From Ceratorhiza oryzae-sativae (Eukaryota > Basidiomycota > Agaricomycetes > Cantharellales > Ceratobasidiaceae): a stretch of DNA of 64,000 nt. A program made the position numbers and the translations under genes. The stretch covers positions 2,170,001 through 2,234,000 of the forward strand of contig JARWMV010000233.1 of assembly GCA_030998015.1 (NCBI GenBank), read 5' to 3'. The notes under the pieces were generated by a model, which had not been told where the DNA came from, did not search any database, and saw only the letters and a list, made by a program, of their open reading frames with translations. This document shows, one piece after another, positions 11,373-21,346 of this stretch (positions are counted from its first letter, which is position 1; the number at the start of each line of letters is the position of its first letter).

Positions 11373-12749
11373 ATGGAGAACTATATAGTCGATACACAGA
11401 AACCGCTGGGCGAGGGTATGTCCATTTATCCGAAACATCTGTCTATCATTCACGTACAGCCTTTCCGCGATAGGCACGTTTGGCAAAGTATTCAAAGCGA
11501 AGGAGAAAATCGGTGGCCGAATGGTGGCGCTCAAGCAGCTGAAATTCGACATCCGAAAGCAAGGTATTCCGGCAAGCGTGATGAAGGAAATCAGCATTAT
11601 GCGGGAGCTAAAACACAAGCACCTGGTTGGGTCGGTACCTCCCTCTTTCTAACTAGCAGAGGAATTGATGATGATTTTCAAGCGTTCTCGATATCATCCA
11701 CGAATTTTCGGAACAAAAAGAAAGGACACTATACCTCGTACTGGAGCATCTGGAGATGGACCTCCGGAGGCGAGTGTCCGATATGCTCAGATACGCTGAT
11801 GAGGCTGACATCGATATGGATAGGTACATGGCGCTTGTCAGGAGAAACCACGACTCGACCGCTCTCCCGGCTCCAATCATCCAGGTGCGCCCCTATTCAG
11901 GTAGCTTGGCGGTAGCTCATTTGTACCTTGCTATTCGTTATCAGAGATTCTCACGTCACCTGATGAAGGGTCTTGCATATTGCCACTCCCACCGCATCAT
12001 TCACCGAGACCTCAAGCCCGGAAACCTCCTCATCGACAATGAACAGCGTCTAAAAATCGCAGATTTTGGACAAAGCGTGGCATTTGAACTGTATGATCCT
12101 TGGCAGCGTTTTTCGACCAGAGTGAGGATCACCCGATTCGGATCGGATTCATAGTTACGGATTGTATGCTCACGTTTTATACCCAATTGGGCCTACAGGT
12201 GACGACGAGGTGGTACCGAGCGCCGGAACTGCTGCTTGGCGAGACGAATTACACAAACGCAATCGACATGTGGAGCGCCGGGTGCATCATCGCCGAGATG
12301 GCCAGAGCTGGCAAGCCCATATTTATCGCAAAGGACGACGCTAGTCAGCTATGGGCAATATTTTCCGTTCTCGGAGCCCCGACCGAGCCGCTCTGGCCAG
12401 GAGTATCGAGGATGCCGAATTGGGATGTCGGATATCAGGCACTTCAGCCCAAGAACATCCTTGATATAGTTCCGCACCTCGCCGTCGAGGCTCTCGATTT
12501 GATTGTTGTACGTTATTGGGTCTGCACCGGGATCCGTGCCTGCTGACATGGCGTACGTAGCAATGCATGATCTACTGGCCGCAATATCGACTCTCAGGCA
12601 AGTTCCGAAGGCCATCCGCGCAGACCGGACTGACTAACCTAAACCGTATATAAAAAGCTCAGCGTGCACTAATGCACCCATGGTTGAACAAGCGCATACC
12701 CCCCGTGTTTCCAGAGAGCCTGATGCACCATTATGTACCTACAGAATAA
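11373..12749 (+). CDS. CDK-family (CMGC) serine/threonine kinase, divergent
   Basis: Exon 1 ([15 protein letters not shown]) splices into [20 protein letters not shown] (glycine loop and ATP-binding lysine), then [18 protein letters not shown], which sits where CDKs carry PSTAIRE. Later exons give [94 protein letters not shown], and [20 protein letters not shown] before TAA at 12747. The HRD, DFG and APE motifs are intact, so it is likely an active kinase. The cyclin-binding helix is unusual and there is an acidic insert after LEMDL. The last intron has a GC donor (CAG/GCAAGT). I cannot place it in one CDK subfamily. Confidence 0.8.
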
Positions 12750-12778
12750 AACAAGCTGAATTTAATGGGTGGCTCCTC

Positions 12779-12786
12779 CACGTGAC
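12779..12786. promoter_or_regulatory. CACGTGAC box upstream of TOM70
   Basis: E-box 109 bp before the TOM70 ATG, in the only 145 bp that separate it from the kinase stop codon. Confidence 0.42.
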
Positions 12787-12894
12787 GGGTAAACACGGGA
12801 ACACCGCCACCCGACGCGGGACAGTGCGTCAGTGTCCGGCAAAAATCCTGACGAAACCTAAACCTGCAGTCCCGTGCGATCCCCCCGTCCGACA

Positions 12895-15116
12895 ATGGCT
12901 CCAACCCTCATGAACGATGCAGAAGCGGTAGTGAACAAGGTTCAGACGTTCGTCGAGGAGAACAAGAAAGTTGTGCTAGGTGCTGCCGTCGTTGCCGCGG
13001 TCGGCATCGGACTCGTTGTCTATGCGTCCTCTCGCGGCGGCGGAGCAGATAAAGGCGGTGGGAAAAAGGCCATTAAAGACTCGCGAAAGGAGAAGAAGGG
13101 TACCAAGAAGAGCAAGGCGGGCCGAAGAGTCGATCAGGCAGATGGACCACTCTTGGAGGAGATCAGCGATGAGGGTGAGTATCTCTGCCCCGAATCTTTC
13201 AAGCACTGGCTAACTAGGCTCTCACAACTCTGAAACACTTTTGTGCAAATTTTCTGTGTGCTTGGATCGGACGATATCATCCTAGAAGATTCTGGCCTTA
13301 ATTCGGCTCAGATCCAGGCGCTGCCGCTCGAGGAACGGCTCTCCCGCGCCGGCGAGCTCAAGACTCGCGGTAACTCGGCATACACTCAGCGCAAGTTTGA
13401 GCTCGCCGTCGATCTCTATAGCCAAGCCATCGTCATGTCGCCCAAACCCGAGGCCGTGTTTTACTCCAACCGAGCAGCTTGTGAGTCTCAATATATCCTA
13501 AACCTGATCTGCCCCATTTTGTTATAGCACCCTCGGGCTTCTAATTTGACATTTATGGGCTCGTATATGCAGGTTACACAAATTTCAAGCCTCCGCAGTA
13601 CGATCATGTCATCGAAGACTGCACGTCCGCACTCGCCCTCGACCCGAAATACGCCAAGGCTCTGAACAGACGTGCGACGGCGCTCGAGGCCCTCGGCAGA
13701 CTCCCAGAGGCTCTCCGGGACTTTACCGCCCTCGCCATCATCGAGCGCTTCAAAAACGACACGGCCTCGGCCTCGGTCGAGCGGGTGCTCGCGAAGCTCT
13801 CTGCCCAACAGGCTCAGGACATCATGCGCGGACGAGCGCCCCGGTTGCCGAGCGTCACATTTATCAGCGCCTACTTTTCGGCCTTCCGGCCCCGTCCGCA
13901 TGTCACTCTCCCACAGAACCCGACGCAGGGAGACAGGACTCTGCTCAAGGCGCAAGAAGCACTCGCCCAGTCGCAGTTTTCGAAATCACACGAGCTGATC
14001 AATGCCGCATTTGACGCTGGCTTGACGCCGTCTTGGCGCGAAGGACTGGCCGAAGCGCTCAACTTGCGCGGGACGTTCAAGTTTTTGATTGGGGATGCGG
14101 CGGGAGCCCAGGCGGACTTGACGGCCAGTACCGACACTTGGCCGAGTCTAATCCAGAGCTGGGTCAAGATTGCGAGCGTGTACATGGAGTTGAACGATGC
14201 GGATGCTGCGTTTGGGGCGTTTGAGAATGCGATCGAGCGAGATCCTGATAACGCAGATATTTATTATCATCGAGGGCAAGGTGAGTTTTGGCTTCTTGGC
14301 TTGGGTTGAATGACGTTTGAACTGATTGTGCAGTGTTCTTTATCCTGAGCGACTTTATGAAGGCCGCGGAGGACTACAGGAGGTCCAGCGAACTAGACCC
14401 TTCATTTGTGTTTTCGCATATCCAACTGGCAGTTGCGCAATACAAGATGCAGGACCTGGACGCGAGCATGTCATCGTTCAGGGAAGCGCTCATGAACTTC
14501 CCTGACCGAGGAGAGCCGTACAATTACTAGTAAGTCTGTTGCAGCTTGCATCGAAATAAGCTGATTGTTCGGTGACTATAGCGGCGAACTGCTCCTGGAC
14601 CAACAGAGATATCAGGATGCGATTGAAAAGTTTGACCGAGCGATCGAAATTGAGAAGAAAAAGTAAGGGATATAATCGGGTTTACGAGCTCAGCTGAACT
14701 GTCGCTCTGCAGGAAAGTTCTTCCTAACCCACTCCCTCTGGTCAACAAGGCTCTTGCACTGTATCAGTGGAAGCAGGATTTACCCGGTGCAGCCGCACTC
14801 TGTCGAGACGCGTTGAATTTCGACAAAGAATGCGATGCCGCCGTCGCGACTCTTGCTCAGTTGAGTCTGCAACAAGGTCGCATCGAAGAAGCTATCGAGA
14901 TGTTTGGACGCCATGCTAGCATCGCGAGAACCGAGCACGAACTTGTCCAAGCGCTGAGCTACGAAAATGTGAGTGGGCTTGTATTCGAATGCAGATAAAG
15001 ACATGCTCACGAGATATGATTAGGCGTCGCGTGCGCAGCTAGAGTTCCAAAAGAACTATCCTGATATGGCAGGAGAATTGGCTGCGATGGCTGCAGGGGT
15101 GGGAGGGCCGATGTAA
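12895..15116 (+). CDS. TOM70: TOM70 mitochondrial import receptor
   Basis: Outer-membrane receptor that takes Hsp70/Hsp90-bound carrier precursors and hands them to the TOM pore. It starts [20 protein letters not shown] and has one N-terminal membrane anchor ([20 protein letters not shown], about residues 25-44). A Gly/Lys-rich linker follows, then TPR repeats: clamp TPRs ([49 protein letters not shown]) and core TPRs ([82 protein letters not shown]). The end is MAAGVGGPM at 15116. Several short introns interrupt the span; about 600 residues, normal for the family. The first ATG fits the anchor position. It is convergent with SMT3, 411 bp apart. Confidence 0.93.
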
Positions 15117-15527
15117 GATGAAGATCAGTGAAACAGCTAGGTTTTCACCTGGTTGAAAAATTGATGTTATATCTTGATATTTTGGGATAAGCGTAGTCAA
15201 TCCTGCCGATGATTTTAATAAGTGTACTTTTTTTTTCGCCAGCCTGGCTTCGTTTCTTCGACTTTCCTTGACGTCGTTTTTGTTTACGACTCGACCACCA
15301 AATCCACCACTCATTTTGTGAATTGAACCAAACACAATACGATTTAAAACGAGGATGCGATACAGTGCGACAAGATAGAAAAACAAGACCAAAGATGAAA
15401 AGGTAATGAATGGCGCCACCACCACAACACCGCCCGCGATTCCTGCTTATCCAATATCCGGGACTGGATAGACAATCGATAGAACGGAGTCGATCCTCTG
15501 GCTGGGAAGCACATGTATATAACCCGT
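15117..15527. other. spacer between convergent TOM70 and SMT3
   Basis: Presumed 3' untranslated regions of both genes. No independent gene is supported. Confidence 0.4.
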
Positions 15528-16001
15528 TCATCTCGTGCCGCCGACCTCTGCAGAGACACCATATAAGCATCATGATAGGTGCAAATCCTCCGCCACAGCG
15601 AGGAAACTTACGTTCTACCATCACATCAATCGTGTCGTCGTTCTCCATGTCCAAAGTTGCTGGTGTATCATCTTCTTGGATCCTGTTTCCGTCGTACAAA
15701 AACCTAAGACCAGCGGCGTGCGTCAGGTGCTGACGACGAGACAAGATATCGACAGCAAGCCGTACCGGATCGTGTTGATGTCTTTACCAACTTTACTTGC
15801 ATACGCGCCCTGGAGCTTTTTGAGTTTGGTGTTGCGTTTGATCTTGAAGTAGACCTCTTCTCCTGTCGAGGCAACGACCTACAAGAGCAGATGAGCGCCG
15901 TGCGGGGCGGCGTCGGCGCAGACAACACTCGCCTTGATGGAGATGGGGTCGTTGTCGCCCTTTGGGGCGGTGTCGGCTCCCTCGGGATGTTCCTCGGACA
16001 T
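15528..16001 (-). CDS. SMT3: SUMO precursor (ubiquitin-like modifier)
   Basis: Small ubiquitin-like protein conjugated to lysines of nuclear proteins after trimming by a Ulp-type protease. Start at 16001: MSEEHPEGADTAPKGDNDPI, a disordered tail. After introns come VVASTGEEVYFKIKRNTKLK, KLQGAYASK, then LRFLYDGNRIQEDDTPATLD and MENDDTIDVMVEQVGG. The last exon supplies the diglycine followed by only Thr-Arg before TGA, so maturation would remove two residues. The order and the FLYDG..I..DDTP block are diagnostic of SUMO rather than ubiquitin or NEDD8. Four exons with short introns. It shares a 106-bp promoter with the first F-box gene. Confidence 0.9.
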
Positions 16002-16056
16002 GGCTCAGCGGGGGGTCGGTGCGGGAGAGGACAAGACTCGGCAGAGGGGTAGGAGG

Positions 16057-16064
16057 GTCACGTG
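16057..16064. promoter_or_regulatory. GTCACGTG box in the SMT3 / F-box shared promoter
   Basis: Lies 55 bp before the SMT3 start (minus) and 44 bp before the F-box gene start (plus). It is the only obvious element in the 106 bp between the two start codons. Confidence 0.45.
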
Positions 16065-16107
16065 TGCCCTGTCATGTGACTCGATGCCACTCGGTCGACT
16101 CAACCAT

Positions 16108-17861
16108 ATGTCGGCGCTCGGTTCGCACAATGTGTTTGACATGCGAGATATCATACCCTACATAGCCGCCCAATGCACCACGCCAGACTGTGCTCGACTT
16201 GCTCGCGTTTCCCGGACAGCGTTTGACGGCGCTGCCCCCTTCGTCTGGGAGTACGTCAAAGGTGTTCACAACTATCTGTGTCTCCTGCCCGGCATAGCCG
16301 TGAGCCGTTCTCCTGAGCGGAATCACCTGGACTTGGTACGCGCAATGCTCCGGCCAAACATGACAAGCCTGTGCGACTGATATGTTTGGATTCGGCGACA
16401 GGAATTGTCGTCTCACAGTATCACACCGAGTCAAGAGGCCCGCTTGACCCTCTACGCATCATCAATTAGATGTATGCGTATTTACACCACACCCGTGCAC
16501 TTCTACAGATCCACAGATTGGCGAGCTTTAGAAAAACATATATGCTCCCAAAAGTTGCCGACTCGTTTACGCATTATCGACTTGACGGCCAATGTTATCG
16601 GCAGAGATAGATACCAGCCCCTTTGGATCAAAATGTTTGCATGTAGCACGTTGTTCGATGTTTCCGCCGCGGTGACCCATGAGAGAATGGGGCGAGAAAG
16701 CTTTTTTCGGCTACTAGGGGAAGCAGTGCATATTCTATCTGACCAGTCGCCCGACATTCAGAAACTTTCATTGTATCCGGGCTTTCATGACATTCATGGA
16801 GATGAGAGAGTGCTGGCCTCCCGGTTATCATTACGACGGATAAATATAAGAAAGTCCGAAAATATTATTCAACAGGACTTTCGTCATCTTGGTTCCTTCT
16901 TAGCACTTCGTGACTTGACTTGCAACTCGCTCCTACTCAGCTCCACTCTGGGAGCTATAAGCAGCCTGCCGGAACTTCGATCTTTGACCGTATGCGCAAC
17001 TGTACGGGGGGTGGTCTTTCACAAGAAAATATCACCACCAAACGCATCCTTTCCTAATCTATCTCGACTGACTCTACAACTCTACAACGCATTCGAGATG
17101 GAAGTACTATTGGATTTGGCGGCCCATATTCCTCAGCTTGACACACTATCGATCCACATAGATCTCACTTATTTTATGCATTCTGATCACGCCTGGACCT
17201 TTACGCATCTCTTCCCATTGATCAGCAGGCTTTCGGGCCTGCAGCATTTTCACTTGAATCCCAGATCCCCAAAGGGGGGGCGGCTAGCGATATTCACCCG
17301 TGGAGTGTCAGCTATGGTGGATTCTCTTGCTTCATTGTCTCTCAAGACTATATGCTTCGATGATGCCATGATTAGCCTCTACAACGCGGATCCTTTCGAC
17401 TCGTTTCCAAATCTGGGATCCTCTTGGGCTTGGGTGACTTCCTTGCGCCTACCGAGGCAGCAGATCTCTACCCACCAACTTCGGTGCTTTGCCCAACTTC
17501 CTAGCTTACACCATCTCCTCGTAATGCTTGATATTTCCGGATTTATTGGCCAAGAAAGTCATCTTGACAAGCCTGTCGCGTTGGATTTTCAAACCTTAGA
17601 AGGGAGTGTAGGTAGTCTAATTTGTTTGGGAATGGAAGATCTCGACGGGATAGCAAGGTGCGCCCAAAGTGATCCTTCATTCGGGCGTCAGGTTTATGCT
17701 GCGAAATAAGGCTTCTCCTTTCATTCTGGCCCGGCATTCAATCTGTCGTGTGGCCGAAAGGATCGTTTTGTGAAACCGACTCGAATTCTGTGCGGATGTT
17801 GAATGAGAAATCAAGACACTTAGCACCAGGACTGGCGATGGTAGGCGGTGTGCCTAGTTAG
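16108..17861 (+). CDS. F-box-like protein, tandem paralogue 1
   Basis: Exon 1 (start 16108, MSALGSHNVFDMRDIIPYIA) carries an F-box-like helix set: TTPDCARLARVSRTAFDGAA, then PFVWEYVKGVHNYLCLLPG. An intron after HLDL (donor GTACGC) joins the long exon ELSSHSITPSQEARLTLYAS. That exon is rich in irregular leucine segments such as LGSFLALRDLTCNSLLL, NLSRLTLQL and PQLDTLSIHI, as in F-box/LRR-like proteins of agarics. A 53-nt intron at about 17658-17710 joins a last exon LLLSFWPGIQSVVWPKG ending at 17861. This exon was recognised by comparison with paralogue 2. The likely role is a substrate adaptor of an SCF ubiquitin ligase; substrates are unknown. Confidence 0.75.
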
Positions 17862-18451
17862 GGAAATGTAGGTCCGAAATGTCCCCAGCCTTCACAATAT
17901 AGCTAAATGCCGCATTCAAATAGGAGCCGGGCGCTATCCCACCGCTTGGGCATTGGGCATTACATCATTGTTACTATCGTGTATTTCCTAGAGACACTTT
18001 TAACGGTAGTTCTGTTGAACTGATGGGTCAATCTTCATAACTGAGTGATGATTGTGGTATTTACGTTGCAATACGAAACCATGTCTGATGCACCAGCTTC
18101 AGCTATTGTGAAATCATCTCAACTAATCTGTCTTTGCGCATACACCCACTCGATAGGTGACTCTCGTGGAATGAATAGAATAGAATCTATGAAAATAATC
18201 AGTACTGGTCTAGAGCGTGCCATTGGTTCGATTTTGATAACGCTTCTGTTACATGATTCTTGTTTCAGTCCCGTGCCACAATTACAACTCATTCTCTATG
18301 CATTACCCCATACTTGTATTTGAATCCAACTCGCAAGACAATCGCATCGTTGAAACCTGCAGGGCCAAGACTAGAACCGAGTTGCCCGAAGGCGGGCATA
18401 TTCCCCGAGATCAAACCACGTGGTAACTCAGTCTCTCTCGATAACACAACC
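17862..18451. other. spacer between tandem F-box genes
   Basis: 590 bp with only short frames. Holds the 3' end of paralogue 1 and the promoter of paralogue 2, with a CACGTG core at 18417. Confidence 0.4.
18417..18422. promoter_or_regulatory. CACGTG core upstream of F-box paralogue 2
   Basis: E-box core 35 bp before the ATG, in the palindrome CCACGTGG. Confidence 0.35.
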
Positions 18452-20161
18452 ATGGCGACACTTCAACTAGACACACGCAACATCTTCCACGCACACGACA
18501 TTGTCACTTGCATCGCCGAGTTTTGCAATACTAGAGATTGTGTCCGCTTGGCTCCTGTTTGCCAAGCAGCATTTCACGCCACAACACCCTTCGTCTGGAA
18601 ACATGTAAATGGCGCGCACAATTACCTCTGCCTTTTGCCAGGTATCACTATCACGCCGCCTGGTGGAAAAAGAAGGGGGCGTAAGAGGTGGATAAACCTA
18701 GTATGTGGCTATCTGTGTCTGACGTGCATATTTGACACCACTGGTCGACAGAACGTATCAACTCGGATTATATCTGCATCTCAACAAGCGCGGTTGCAGC
18801 TCTATACTGCTTCTATCAAGTCGATAAAATTCTATACTCGATTCGTTCAGGAGTATCGAGTTTCCGATTGGCGGGCTCTCACATACCGCCTCCAATCACA
18901 GGCCTTACCACCATATCTTCAATTCCTTGACATGACAGTCACTCGACCCTGCTCGATAATTTATCAACCACTCTGGGTTAGACTCTTTGCGTGCGACTCG
19001 TTGACCGAGGTTTATACAGCCGCAAGCACCGCAACCGGAGGCATTGAAATCTTTCATGAAAACCTATATGACATAATCGCTCACTTGGCTGTCAAATCTC
19101 CTGGCATCAAACGCCTCTCTTTGTTTGTTGAACATCAAGAAAAACCTACGCATGGTAGCCTACGATTTGCTCTCGCGCCACGGCCGGCAGAACCTGTTAT
19201 ATTCCCAGATGCGCCGGCTATTGGGGATGACATTTTTCGACCTCTCAAGACATTTCGGCAGCTCACATACCTTTCATGCAACTGGCACGTGGTATATCAT
19301 TGTCTTGGTACACTGCGGGAATTATCTCAACTGGAGCACATGGCTGTTTTCTCTGATAAAAATCCAGTAATACCGGCTCGCATGCTTGACTGGAGGAAAG
19401 AATTGAGTGATAACTCCTTTCCGTCTTTAGAGCGAATGACGCTTAGTGTCAAGGAGACGAACTTGGTAGAGAATTTCATTGAATTCATTCCAATCCCACC
19501 TCGGCTCACTACGCTTGACGTTTTCATGGACATGACTCGCATGTCGCCCTGGGTCACAACGAAGCTTTTCCCACTACTTAGTAAACTGTGTACTCTTCAC
19601 CATCTCAACATTCACGCCAACGAGGGGTCAAGAAAAACCTTGTCCGTGGAAAATGGGGGAGAGATGATCGTGACATCGGTTGCGTCCATGTTTTTGAAGA
19701 CAATGAGGCTGAGCGGAATCCAGTTAATAGCCCACGGTGGCAACGTCCCTTTCATGGGGCTCAAGTCTAGCTGGTCGCACATCACATACTTGTCCATGCC
19801 TGACCATCTCATCCCACTTACCCGACTGCGTTATTTCGCCGAACTTCCCAACCTCGAACATCTGGCTTCTGCACTTTACTTTGCAGGATGCCCCAATCCA
19901 TACAATAGACTAGGTGGTATGAAATTACATACATTAGAGGGAAGCTTTGGAGATATTCGGTGGTCGGGCAGTGAAATAGAAAGGGGTGCGAGGTACGCTG
20001 GCCTCAACTCCCTGGGTTTCTAGACTACTCATGCGTTGAATCTCAGGTTTCTTCTGTCCATTTGGCCAAACCTTCGTGGCATCGTGTGGCGAGACCCTAA
20101 ATGGAGCGGAGTCTGCTCTCTGCTGAACGAAATGCTTGACAAGTTAAGGGGAACCGTCTAA
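18452..20161 (+). CDS. F-box-like protein, tandem paralogue 2
   Basis: Starts at 18452 (MATLQLDTRNIFHAHDIVTC). The F-box-like block NTRDCVRLAPVCQAAFHATT is followed by PFVWKHVNGAHNYLCLLPG, nearly the same as in paralogue 1. A 51-nt intron (donor GTATGT, acceptor CGACAG) lies at the same place as in paralogue 1; being a multiple of three without a stop, it stays open if unspliced. The long exon runs with leucine-rich segments to about 19990. A last intron (donor GTACGC) joins FLLSIWPNLRGIVWRDPKWS and LLNEMLDKLRGTV, TAA at 20159. The same three-exon layout and WP..R/Q..VW ending show a tandem duplication. Probable SCF adaptor, substrate unknown. Confidence 0.75.
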
Positions 20162-21346
20162 GGAATGTTTATAGGCTTGTATGCGATTATATTTGAATCA
20201 TATTGTAGTCATCGCAGCGAAACACAGCGCCTGTGATTCCCAAATCAAAGCCTCTCCGAGCTTTATTAGGTTAGTTTTAAGGCGGACCTATATTATTGGA
20301 TCGGTTCACCACTAGATATATGGGCTTATAGCAAAGAATACCACGCATCCCCCATCAAAATAGGCTAGCTCAAACTGCGCTCAGAATTATCGGGAAATTC
20401 TATCTACCAAATTTATACATGCCTAGAATGGGACGCGTTGGGTCTCGAGAACATGGGAAATCTCATGGCGTACGGTCCACTCGTTTGCTACTCACACAGG
20501 TAGTCAAGTAGAGGGGGGCGGGGGTGGAAAAGCTGACGAACCACGTCGTGGATATCGATTATTTAGGGTACAATGCAAAATATTCTTGAGTGGCGGAGTG
20601 GCCGAGGTAGTTTGTTTATTGACGTCCTTCAGGAGGGCCGACTTGCACACTATGCGGCCATCCGTTTTTCTTTATGGCGGTTTTCATAAGTCAGAGCCGA
20701 TCGAAAAACAAATGCCGACGTGTGTAAAATGCCATAACATAAGGCTTCAGCTTGCTATATTCACTCGATGAAAAAGGAGAGGTGGATTCGGAAGCAACAC
20801 ACGGTCACCCTCATGGCGGCTCCATGTCCAAAAGAATGGGACAATAAGCAAAGGGTTGCGGCCTACTCTTTCAAATAGAGTCTAACGGTGGGAGGAGACG
20901 CGACATAATACGTCTAAATGAGTTATTATTCATACGTGAGAAATCTGTCGGAAAATATGTGAGAGCCTTGAAACCTTTTGTGGTACTGAAAAGACTGAAT
21001 AGAAATGAGGTTGTCACGTGACTCACCACCACGACCTCAAGCTATGAGATTAAATAAGCCGGGATATATGTTGGAATAATCTTGTTTAGGGAGTGTATTA
21101 GACCTAGCGATGATTCGCCATGGAACGTGGCGCCAGCTGCTGTTCGGACCAACAAAAGACAGACTGGTGTTCCTTGACTCGTCCATCCAGAGAGGTATTC
21201 ACATTACACGCGCAGGTTCTGGTCATCACTTGCATTCAAATCACGTAACATACACCCCATCACCCCTCCTCAAAGATACCAATAAACAAACACGTATTAC
21301 AGATGGAGCAGAGGAGAACATCGACTTGATACATACACTCGCCCGC
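20162..21346. other. spacer between convergent F-box and OPT genes
   Basis: About 1.2 kb AT-rich sequence with short frames only. A string TGGCGGAGTGGCCGAGG near 20589 mimics the start of a tRNA-Ser/Leu but no T-arm follows. A GTCACGTGAC palindrome lies near 21014, away from any start codon I could define. Confidence 0.4.

Noticed and set aside
20588..20670. tRNA-like start TGGCGGAGTGGCCGAGG
   Set aside because: It looks like the 5' part of a Ser/Leu tRNA, but no anticodon stem, variable arm or GGTTCGAATCC-type T-arm follows.
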